From Tubulanus polymorphus (Eukaryota > Nemertea > Palaeonemertea > Tubulaniformes > Tubulanidae): a stretch of 64,000 nucleotides of DNA. The notes beneath the pieces were generated by a model that worked only from the letters and a program-made list of their open reading frames with translations, had not been told where the DNA came from and did no database searches. The translations under genes and the position numbers were made by a program. The stretch lies in NCBI RefSeq assembly GCF_964204645.1, contig NC_134027.1, positions 2,716,485 through 2,780,484 of the forward strand. Direction: 5' to 3'. This document shows positions 48,701 through 61,000 of the stretch, one piece after another. How positions within the stretch are numbered: position 1 is the stretch's first letter; the number at the start of each line of letters is the position of its first letter.

Positions 48701-50370
48701 AAATACCAATAAATATCGGCAAGAGCTTCTGAAACTGACAACAGCGATGACTGATTTTGTATCCAGAGATACATTAGCAAGTTATGAAGATGTTGCATAT
48801 ACTGACATGGTTATGTACAATGCTGGCCAGATATATTTACACATCGGAAATATTTGCCGTTAGAAATGTTTACTTTAAGGCAAATTATCTGCAACTTCAT
48901 TAATACTCCGTCATGCCCAGCAGCAGCCATTTTGAACGAAGCCCAGAACGGAAATAGGTTATTACTAAACCCAGAATATCAGAATAACTTATCTGACATT
49001 TTCTTTCGTGGAAGATCTACGTTTGAACAAGTGTTCAATAGCGTGACCTGCCGTCGTAAAGATAAGGGTTCAATATTGCAGATTCCAGATCAGGACAAAC
49101 TATTAAATGCATCTGTTACAAGCACTTTGACGTAAGTACTAATATCAACATGGTCCCCCTAATATATCTTATTTTCGCTAATATCGTGTATATCGTAAAC
49201 GTCGAAATGCACTTATCTAATTCCGACGTGCTGTTACCGATATACACCATACAATCGACTCGTTACGAATAACCTTCGGCAACTAAACGTATAATAAAAT
49301 GAATTATAACTCGGCGACCAGTTGATAAAGTGTGGTACATTAAGACATGGTCAGGCTCACGACGATAGATTGGCTCGCGAATGAATTTCTGCTTATTTTG
49401 ACGACGGCGCGAAAGATTTGATTAATCTCGTGGTGAGGGAGATAATTGAACATGTGTCCTGAATTTCATGGTTACATCGTACGTAACTGTCGCGGTACTA
49501 GGTAATCATCAAATCTTACTACAGAAAAACAAGGATTGCAGTTTATGCACCGAATGAAGAACGTCCTCAAAACTTTTTATTCTGTTGTCGTAGTGGCCGG
49601 ATGAATTATGTAGATTCTGTAGCGTAAATCAGATTAAGACTGAATGGCTTTAGGTTATCGACGTTTCTCCTCATGTCACCAAGAACAAGTCATCGGTCCG
49701 TTTATATTCGGGGTAACCACATGTTTCATTGGCACTGACCGAGAAGATTAATGACATTAACTTCATCTCAGTCATTCGGTCTTAAGCAAAATACGCATCA
49801 TTGAACATGTAGCGAAAACCGAATATTGTACTTTATTTACCCTGGCACACTTAACGATTCCAGCATTAGATTTAAATGATGAAAAAGAAGGTTTCATTAG
49901 GGATACATGAGGTTGAAATGTCAGTGTACACAAAGCCGTCTAGATACACATTTTATGGCTGATGAAAACATGTTATTAGTTCGTAATCGTGACAACTAAA
50001 ACGTCGCGAATGTAGATTAGTAATCCCTATATTCGGGCGTCACCAAAAACATGCGGAAATTGCTATAAGTACCTAATCAAAGTCTACATGTCTCATAGTA
50101 TTTCATGTCTATGTTGAATATAGAGGAACAGTATCAAACGATATATATTTGATCTGCGTATAACGGAATTGAAATAACACAGACAGTTTTTATTGTAATA
50201 TGACGTAATGAATTGTAGGCGAGTGACGAGCTAGTCGACGTCAGAGTACTGTAACCTCACAGTCGGAATACAGTGTGTCTGGCCCGAGGGATTAATAATA
50301 CCCGAACAAACGTCTCCTCAGCTCCCAGCTTCACCTCAATAAATACATGTGTGAAGCTATCGATTTGTTT
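45702..50370. other. No recognised gene; upstream of kainate receptor 2
   Basis: The promoter of the second kainate receptor should lie near 45,702-46,500. The rest is AT-rich with only short frames. A cluster of small plus-strand frames occupies 48,583-49,138 (49, 38 and 93 codons in three different frames), the last ending at a donor-like GTAAGT. I recognise none of them. A 7-base microsatellite lies at 48,368-48,414. Confidence 0.4.
48368..48414 (+). repeat. Microsatellite, 7-base unit
   Basis: About six to seven tandem copies of a 7-base unit (ATCTCAT/CATATCT), the last slightly altered (CATAACT). Confidence 0.85.
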
Positions 50371-53300
50371 TTATTGGGTGGTAAGATTACGACAGAATTT
50401 TATGACATTTTTATGTTTTGACTCCGCCAGTTGATCATTGAAGTGACTTATTAAGAGGTCATGCAGTTCGTGTATAGAATAACGATGTGTCCTATCGCGT
50501 GGTGAGCATTTGCGAAAGTCGCTCGTGAAAAACCGATTGAAATTCCGTAGAAGCCGGTTTTCAAAAGATTGCTTCAGATGAACATTGTTCTCGCCCAGGC
50601 TATACATATCTACAATAGTTAGTCTACGGCTCTGATGGATAGAATTGTCAACTCATATTTGAAATAAATTTCATCGCATTACTAATTGACTAACACTCTG
50701 ACACGGCATATACCAAAGAGGTTTTCTAAGCACCACAATATGACCACTTTAATGCGGTCCACTTTTTTCAGCATTAGCTGCGGCTTCGGAAGCGTTATTC
50801 ATTTGTAGAGATACTTCTAGAGCCCTTGGTAGGTGGTATAATTTAAGAGGTTGTTCCCTACGATTTTCTGATTCTTAAACCAGAAAAGTACCAATTATCT
50901 GGCAACCTAATCATTCCCATCTATTGATTCACAAAAAGTCGCCTCAAAAAAATTCACTCACAGGCGCGATATTAACTCCGAAACTAATTCCTCGTGATAC
51001 TACTATTCATTACCATTCATGATATTCGGCTTATTAGAGATGCCTATGCACTCTAAATGTCTTCATGTCTCATTTTATCAATATCGTGTATCGTATTAAT
51101 TATTTCGTTGTTTTTTTGGTTACAGTCACCACTTGGCTCGATCCAAAGTTGTTACAGTCCGTGGGCTCTGCGACTGCACTCTCACTTATTTATGTAAACT
51201 TGCATCATATTTCTTTCATTCCATTATTATCTTTAAGTCAAAAATAAAATATTATCATAAATGGCATCTTCATGAAAATATCAATTACAAGAGAAAGTTG
51301 GTTCGCGAGGTGGCGATCACATGTCTGTGCCATGAAGGAATTATTTGAGGTATGATTGTGGGTCCCTCGATCGCACCTCCCTGATATCACCATCATCATT
51401 AACTAACCGATAATGAAACATGCCCATTTCACATTCTCAGAGTTACAGTTTTCATCTTTCCTGTCATGCATAATTGCATATCAAGACTTCAAGAGCTTCA
51501 ATTAATTTGCGACAAACACGTTATGTATATTCCAGACTAACTTAAGTAGCAGAACTCAAAAAGTCGGCACCACGTACAATGTTGCATCACAAATGATGTG
51601 AGATAGTGAGAATGGTTTTGTAGGAAGCGTTTGTCACTAATTGATAATCAAAAACCTGTCGAGCTCATTGTTATGCAGTCTGACATTCCCAACTTTCGAG
51701 TAAGCGCTTGTTGAACGGTCGTTGCTTTTACCGACTGTAACACATGTGAAGTTAAGTGATAGTTTTAGTATGAAATGGTGTTAATGAAGATGCAAGATGA
51801 CCTCGGTTCTTGACTCCGAGGGTATATATGTATTCACGTATACGTCTATTTGGTATTCATTGGAATCGGAATGCTGCACCAGAGCAAATACTTGTTATCT
51901 CGTGTTGTCATCCTCGATGGAGTTTAAACACCGAAATCTCGACAATCGACTTATTACTTATGTGGTATATATAACACTAGCTGCAATCGGATTTCCACTC
52001 GCAGATGAGAGGAACGTCAACCAGATTCCAAAAGGGTTATGATTACCGGGCTATGAGTGAGGGTTGTATGGGTCACCGATATTCTGAAGGATAGAAACTA
52101 CGCATCGGATTGTATGCAATTACTCTGCTGATCTTCTCGAAAATATCTACGGCGATAACAGTTTTGCTGTCGATGAAATGATTTTCTTTTTCACTGGTAA
52201 AAATTGAGCGGCGCCACTTGATCCGATGTTCTTATATTCAGATATAGACAATGAGTCTGGCTGGAGTCTGGCTGGAGTATTATCTGTTGAATTAATGAAT
52301 AATCGTGACGACTCGGATAATCTGCAACAATTACCGCGTACAAACACAGCGGTTGCGAAATGACAATCTATCGTTTCCTTTAATTTGTTTAATGCGTCGT
52401 CCATTTTGTAATCATTCGTGTGTCGACGAGAAACACGCAGCTCTCGAGTTCCAAGTTCAATCCATTTTCACACGACTAGTTGTACTTTCTACTTTCTTCT
52501 ATTCAAGTGAGCGATCATCAAAGTTATTTAGTTGAAAGCCGATGATGAATTTGTAATTACAGATGTGTTTGATATTTTCCCACTTTAAGAGGATTATCAA
52601 AATCTGGATGAAATTCGAAATAAAGAATAATGATGATAATTTCTTTCAAGGTGATGAAACTTTTTGATGAGCTGCATCAGCCAAGATTAATACGACTCCA
52701 TCTACGTTTAGTTTCGATGTAGCCTTGGCTTTGCATTGACAAATGCAGTCATCTCTCATCTTGTAAAATTACACATAAAACACATGATGCACAATGACAA
52801 CGATCATCAAACAGTCTTTTGATTAGACAGTTTCCATGTACAATTACAAGGTTTCAACATATCGTGCTGTACCGTTATTTTCTATAACGTCATTTCCATT
52901 TACGTTATCATTAACCAACGTATACGATAGAGAGGGCATGCCCAAAGTTCTTTCGAAAATCCCTTTTGAACGTTCTAACGAAACGCCTCCACCTTCTACA
53001 GCGAAAGAAAATGAAAAAAGAGTTACAAGACGTTGAATTCGAGCACTTCAAAGATGATTCCAAATTGAAATCGACATCGCACGAATCTGACCAGGAAATA
53101 GGCTTACTTCCACTTACGAAAGCTATTATCATTTGCAGACTCGGAATTCCAAAATCCGATTCACGCTTTACGCACTAACAATTTACGTTTTCAGTAAGAA
53201 GCCTGTGGTATAATATACGTAGATTGACAGGTGAAACTATAGACTCCTGCCGTGTACCCTGAAACCTTTAATAATAACAGCTGTTATTGGTAACGGTAAT

Positions 53301-55000
53301 GAACGAATTGGCCTTGAATTGTTCTACTACTGTTAATGATGATCATTCTTTGGTGCAAACCTCAAGAGACGCTCATTAAGCTCCCGCTATTTCAAGAATT
53401 CGAAATCTGAAAACTCTAGGTTTTTCGCGTTGCGCAAGGAATTCAATTCAGTTCAATTCACAAGGAATGATGGTTTCCACTATCGTTTATATCGTTACCA
53501 TACGCAGTAGGTCTATACTGGCAACTCATTACCATCATTTGAGAATCAACAGATTCAGCAATCGCCGTTTCTCTTTATTATCAGCCATCATCAAAATTCT
53601 GAAACGCGACGTGTACATTGTTTCGGGATAAACTGAACGGCGGCCATTACAATGTAAGATGTTTTAATGGTAGTGGTAATGGTGAACTGAACAGTAGCGC
53701 TGAGATAGATTCTTAATGGAACATTCGACACATTAATATGTTCTCATTAAAGCAGGCATAAATTGTCGGCAGTGGACGGCGAGAATCGAACCGATCTAAT
53801 CTACAGATTTATCATCGCGATTAGTCTCGCGTTTAGCAAATGTCTTTGGTCTAACCGTAGACGACGGCACATCCGTATTGATTACGACGAGGTCGATATC
53901 ACCAAGCAGACCTCTGTAAACATTTTATAAACTTAACCCGCGCGACTGAAGAGATATGTGAAATATTTCCACCAAAGCCACGCAAACGGGGTTCAATTCG
54001 TGCTCGTACACACATTTTGCTAATGTCGCATATTATTGATTCTGCAACGGTGAATCTGCCCGAATTGACCGGAAGATGGATTTTAGACTCGCAGCTACAA
54101 ATAACACGATAGCTATTCTTAACGATCAAAATTCCACATTCAGAAGATGCACGTAATGACAATATAATCGACGTTCCAAAAAATGGGCCAGAGTGTACGA
54201 AGTTTGGCGACCGACATCCAACGAAGTAAAAGCTAATATAAATTTAGTACGTGTTTTTATCACAAAAAAAAAAAAACTAGATCAAGAAACCAACTGGTGC
54301 GTGAACTTTAATTAGGAAGAATCTTTAATTGAATTCGAACGTAATTAGTAGGCTGTTAGAATCGGTTGAAGACTTAAGCGCGTGTATAATTTGCCTTGGT
54401 CCCGAATTCCGAGAGAAAATTTGATATCGTTTTATTAGACTATGTGCATTGGTTGCTTTGATGTAGCGCTCAGAGTCGGGATCGTAAATCCATGTTATAT
54501 CAGTTGCCGGCAGCGTTAGTTCTATTCGGTTGATTATGGTGGAAAAACAATGTTAACGAAATCCTGGTCGCAGAGTAATAGAAAGATGACCGTGGGCTGT
54601 TTCGTGTTCGTGCAGACTTCGAAGCAAGGTTGCGTTTAAGCTAATGACATTAATTGTAGCCTTTAAATACTTTACCGATTTTTCCTTTAATTTTCTATCA
54701 TATGTTACACGCTCCCACACTTTTATCGATTGTGGTTGAGGGGTATAGAAAATCCAGCCGCGGCACATCGATATATATCCAGTGGCTTAGGGCGGTATTT
54801 CATGACTTGCAAATACTTCAAAAAACAGACTAAGCGCGCTCTGCCAATGAATAATTGAAACGTATCGGTAGTCTCCCATGTGAAGACTTGTCACTATTCC
54901 AAGCACCGGTAAATAAAAGTTTAATCGAGTATACCGGAAATCCAGCTCCCAAACTAGTGACGTAGTAACAGTGTCTGTTCTACCGTAACGAAGAGGCATT
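50371..55000. other. No recognised gene; a few exon-like frames
   Basis: Mostly non-coding in appearance. Three minus-strand frames look more protein-like than the rest: 50371-50607 (preceded by an acceptor-like TTGTAG), 52147-52404 (85 codons with an ATG, ending beside a donor-like GTAGAT) and 53899-54162. A plus-strand frame, 52966-53178, is basic then acidic. None matches a family I know, and no consistent gene model joins them. Confidence 0.35.
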
Positions 55001-58000
55001 ACGATACTTTCAATCAATCACTTCATATTCGGTCCGAATTAATTCTTCTCCGGGTAAATTTAAGTGATTTTGTTTTCGTGTAAGATCCTCATTTATCCGT
55101 TTTGATCTGAGAATCCATATATCGGGTGATTTGAGTAACACTCGAAAGGTCAAGAGCGTTTTTACTTATTAATCTCGTTAAGCCAGTGTCCATATGGGTT
55201 CGAATCCTCCATTGAAGATTGTTTGTATGAACAGAAAACGAAATGACCGATTATGTCCTTCAATTTAAACAAAATTCTGTATAAATATTTATCTGTACTT
55301 CAATTTCCGATTTCAATAAATCAAACCCCCTCTTTCGCTCCCGGCAGGTGTGGTGGGTGTTTGTAATGAACACTATATCAAAACAAATGAATCGAAATCT
55401 ACCAATCGTAGGGACAATCCATATTTTAAGATAAAACAATCCTTTAAAGGCTTCAGTCGAGGGAGCATACACACAAAACGTTGAATCTGAGTTTCTGGGT
55501 CGATAACGCTAAGAAATATAAGCCTCATGAATATTCTTTGTCAAGGAAGACGTACATGTTTTTGTTGATTCCTTTCCAGAGTAAATTATTTTTTCGTTGT
55601 GTAAGATCAATTCAATTTTTAATCCTCCCTCTATACACAGAGATATGCTACCATTTTTCGATAAATGTACTGAGGAGCAGTTTTTTTTTTCGTCGTGTCG
55701 GTCCTGAAGGAAAACCAGACGGGTAATTTGTGACGGTGACGTAGAGGAATCAACAGTCGTCTGTTTTTCAAATAGTTGGCATTCTACCCGTAGGGAAGAC
55801 CTGAAATGATAGATAATTGAGGAAGCAGGTAAAAGCTGGTTCAGTGTAGCGAACGAAGTCACACTTCTCACCGGTAAATTGTTACTGCGACTGTGTTTCT
55901 GTGTGTATGTTTTGCATTATTCGGCGTTTTCGGAGACAAATGAACGCGAGAACAGCGTATCTAATATCAAACTAATCTTACTGAAATTTCCAGCACGACT
56001 TTGACACACCTGTATGTATTAATACACGTACCAATCCGTAATAAATGTCAAAAGTTTATTAGAATTGACAATAATTGATAATAATTAATGATGATATCTA
56101 TAGCTCGTATCGCGGTGAACAACGCCAAATTAATGAAATCCAAAACATGAGACATTTTCGAGCCTCCTGAAACGACGTTAATGATGTACGATAATAATGA
56201 AGTCCTTTTGCGAGTTCATTTATACCCTGGGATTGTGTTGACCTCGATAACTTATACCTTACCTGAATTACGACCTGTAATAACAATATCTAGAGCTAAA
56301 CCGAGCTCATCCGTTTGTCGTTAACTCTCGATAGTCGCAGCTGAGACTGGTATCTTTGCTCATCGTACTAACGTCATTAATAACGCGCCATTCTTTTTCT
56401 TCGCTCGACTCACAGGAAAATACGACGAACATCGTGTTCTTACCACCATTACGTATAATTTAGAGTAGACCGCTTGTCGCGAGGGAATGATTTACGTTTC
56501 CCTGGACAGATATAGATTATGAGTGATTAAAGGTAGATCCAACCATGTTACAAATCAGCATGTTATGAGCTGTAAATGTAAGGACATGATTTTTGTTTCA
56601 CTCTGGGATGGTCGCTGTCTGCAAGGCAGTATAAGGTAACTAGTAAACTATTTTGCTTTTTGAAAATCGGAGTCGAAATAAGAGACGATGTCAGCGGTGA
56701 ATTAGAAAATTATTCCAAAACATTGATTTAATGTAAATTACCTCTTTGCGGCGAAGGTGACGGCAAATTTAAGACGGATCTGTATCTTGTTTAATGCGGA
56801 TCGTGAAAGAGAAGAAGGTTCGCCCGTGTAGACAATTACCTGTTGATGCGTGAAACGTGGACTGTAATCAGTGGAATGCATTAGACAGCCTGCAGCTTGG
56901 CAAATTCGATAGAAAAGAAAATACACAGGACGATTCGGTTTACACAGTTTGTGAATTAGTTTTGGTTTATATTTTCGTTATTTTCTTAGAGAACGTGGGG
57001 TTTGCTCTGTCCACGTGGAATAAATGCGCACAACGCAGAAAAGTATTTTTATCGGTCCATATCCGGTCGGTTACAAAATACATCAGCATTGAATGACCAA
57101 TTGCTGCTCTGCATTTCTCAGCGATGACAGAAAATGTAAAAGGCCGTAGTAATTCAGTAGCCTAATTACTAAAGGTATCCATGTCATTTGTATGAAGCGA
57201 TCGAACGCTAACGCTAAAAGCGAATGAAATAAGATATTTCTCATTTAACGGATGTGAACCAAACATATGCCCAGTTCATAAGCGCGACCCCGAGAGATAT
57301 ATGGACCACAAATTAGAACTTTTCAAAGACGTATGCGCCATTATTATTGAAAAAATTCCCGTGCAGCGGTTTGTAATTTTAGGTTAATTGCAGTTCACCG
57401 ACAAAAATGCAAATCAATTCGTAAATGCATATTACATATATACTGGGTATTTTCATCACTTATCGAAAATGCAGGAAATCATGCCGTTTGGGAATACTAG
57501 TCTTTTGCAACGATTTTTTCCGAGAGAGTGCGGAATTTGCGATGAATGAATGATGGATGATCTGTACATGAATAGTCAATGAGTGCATGACAATTATATG
57601 GAAAGTGTGGAGATTTTACTGGTCGGAACAACGCATCACTTAGAAATACTTCATAAATACGAGTCGCTGACAAGTAGAACCCTGAGTTTTGAGGAAAAAA
57701 TCCATTAGTTTGAAGAAAATCTAAGAGTGGTTTGGCGTTCGAGTTCCGTCCACTTCGGATCGAAACATTGAATACACTCTTAGTTTTTTTTCATTTTTGG
57801 AAGAAGACAGTCACTAGTCTTGTCGGCGGAAACCACCCTGGAAGTGTTTTCCAATACAATGTATAAATAATTGGAGTTTTATTATTTCATCTAGTGATCG
57901 TAGTATCGATGATTATCGGTAAATTATCTAAAGTATTAGATCGTATTTGTTTAGGGTAGGTTACGGTAACGAATTGTATAGCTCTTTGTAAATAGTAAAA

Positions 58001-61000
58001 CTATTGTCAAAGGCGCTCTCCAGAAATAGATGATGACTTGAACAGAAACTTGACTTGATCCGTCTTAAGAATGCTGGGAGAGAGTCATTATCACGGAGAG
58101 GTGGGTCGGAGTGAGTGCAAATGTCCAAAATGCACGTCCACCAAATGACTTCAGACGACATGAATTGAACAGGATGGTCGTAGGTCATTGATTCCGGTAC
58201 GACGGAAAGTACCATAGTGTCTTATCCAGTTGACGGTGAGGCGTTGTCGTAGAATTAATGTTGTTTGTTCGACGTAATTATAGCCTCGTCCCATTCGTGC
58301 ATTACACGGTTATACATCCATTAATTTCCTTTTATAAGAAATTACCTTTGCATTATTTGTGTATTCATTGGCAGAAATACCCTTTGGCCATCTATATAAT
58401 GTATGAGTATGTATTTCATATTGCACACATCGTGATGTGCACGGTATTAAAGTTCCTCGCCCAGATATTAAATGCTTCCCGAATGAAATGATATATTTCA
58501 TCGTATAGGTCTATACAATATCAGCACCTTCAATCTCGTGGAAAATCTGAATATCATCCAATTCCGATCGAATCGACGAGATGAATATAACAGAGGGCTG
58601 AAGTCTACTCACGTGGGACTCAGTCGATATATGTTTTGATGTTTGACGAAATTCAATCAGCAGAGCGCCTTCCTCCGGCTGCGCAATCTGACTCTTCCCG
58701 AGGCACAAGGCGTTAGTTTAAAGGAAGTGTTTACCAATCAATCCTCCCAATACCAGTATCTGCTGTGAATACGGATCAATTTTTTCCACCGAACAACAAC
58801 AGAAACTTTTTACGTATAACACATCACGAAATACGGACGTCAATCTCGTAATTTTCACACTAGCCCTGGGAGCGATGTGAAATACGTGTACGCGTATTTA
58901 CGGGCACTAACTGCAGTTTGGATTGCAGTTGAAGAGTCTGTCTGCGATGCGTGACCGAATCAATCTTCTGGCGGAAATTACCGTCAGTCGCTGGTCCAGT
59001 GACGCTGATCTTGCACTGCTGCTATTCTGAATGTCGACTTTTGTGCGGACAACACGCGATGTTCTTCATCCCCATAGGCAAAACACGACGACTCGTTTTT
59101 TATGGAAAGTCTCGATTTTTCATTAAAAGCCCAGTATTATATATCTATTCACATACGTAGCTCGCAACTACAGCATCTATTACCATCTCCAGAGGTTCAA
59201 TCATTAATATATGCGTGACGTCACTGCGTCAAAATTATTCAATATAATTATCAGATGGGACGATCTGAAGATGTGCGCTATGCAAAACGGGTCAAGATGT
59301 CGCATACTCAGGCAACCGACATCCGTCCTAGAGGTCACAGAGTGTTACATCCTCATATTTGTCGAGGATTTTGTATCCCCCATAAGGACGTGTACTAGTT
59401 GAGGTTCTGAAGATGCGGCGTTGTGTTGGATGGTTGGATGGTGACTTATTAAAGATTAAACCGAATAGCTGATCGTTATCGATTGGTTGATTGATTTGTC
59501 TGATTAATCGATTTCTTCGTCCACGTATATTACTTAACGAAAGCCGCCGAGGTCTAGCATTACTAGACCTCAGAAATTAGTGTCTATTCAAGCAGAAGTT
59601 AATTGTGATTTGATGCTTGGGTGTCGATGGATGACCACTTTGCGGAATATCAAGTTCCAGTACTCAATAACAGTGGAATAACAGTAGTCACATATTCCGT
59701 TGAGTTTTAAAGAAAATTCCAAATAGTTTGCAGCGATAAATGCTTTATCGACGTTCATACAATTCAATTCTTCGTTAAATAAAATTCAAGCTTCAATATT
59801 TTCAACATAAAGAACAGTTTGACTAAAAGTAATATAATTTCATTATCATATCCCATGATATGTCTGCGACTAATGGAATAATTATATCGTAATTAAAGTT
59901 GTCTAGTGATGTTATAATTACGTATGGAAAATTGTCCGCGCGGAATAAAGGAACGTCTTGCGCTTTATATGCCGTGACTGACAATTACGTCAAAGTTTTA
60001 AACTAAGAAAAAGTGATTACTTTAACCAGTCACGTCAAGCGATGAAAAGCGACCCGGTTTCCCATCACTATCCTCTAGACTTAGTCCGCTAAAAATTGCT
60101 TTTACACTCAAAGAAACTAATCAAGTCTTCGGATGATTTAAATGCAGTACCGAAACCGGGAGCGACTCTCGGTTCAAAGGAAAAACAATCGTCACTGACA
60201 TTTCATCGTCTGAGTTTAGGGATGAGAAATATTGCATCTGATTTATTTGTTACATTTAGCTCGAAAACATAAGTTGATTACACGATAAATGTATTGTGGC
60301 GAGTGAAATGCATTCAACAGAGAAACGATTAGAGCAATGTGCATTGTATAGTATAATCCTGGTGACTGTTGGAAGAGATAATTCTTCGTTTTCATATTTA
60401 GTCTGATCTAGAAATAGGCAATTAGTTATTTCAGTATAGTTGGATGATCGTTCGAATTTACAGAGTTCAAACTAATTTCAACGTGGCTTTGAGTGTCATA
60501 GCATCATGCATTGGACATCGAAATGATGTGCTTAAATCAGCCAACAGAGCTCAGACCACTATTCCAAAATCTTCTATATCCTATAGTAAAAACAAGAAAT
60601 TCGAGAGTTTAGTTCATATATAAGCGCGTAAATTCAGGGGAAATCCTGCTTATGGCTCATAGGCCAGCATCTTAGCTACGCATTGAAGTGGTTTTCGCCC
60701 CATATACCCAACCTAACTTTTGAAATAATCAAACCTTTAGAAAGGAGGGGTATCCCAGTACAGGTATGCCAGTACATCCGAGCCAAATATCTAAGGGAAT
60801 CCCCCACCGTGTTTGGTACCCTTACTCCAAGCAAAAAAAGTCCAGGGAATCCCTTATTTCATCATCAAGCTGTCTCTCAGGATCAATGGATTTCATACAT
60901 ATAACCGAAATTCGTTACCTATCCCATTTGCAGAAATTATGGCAACATTTATAGGGGACCTCTTCTTCACTCTAGGTACTATTTTTGGGGTCCGGCCCTA

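Noticed and set aside
48583-49138. Run of small plus-strand frames
   Set aside because: They lie in three different frames, do not splice into one consistent model and match no family I recognise.
53761-53880. Possible tRNA on the minus strand (GGTTCGATTCTCGCC)
   Set aside because: The T-arm stem does not pair and no acceptor stem closes, so it is at most a decayed fragment.
55509-55871. 120-codon minus-strand frame
   Set aside because: No family motif, and no splice or promoter context that makes a gene. Length alone is not convincing.
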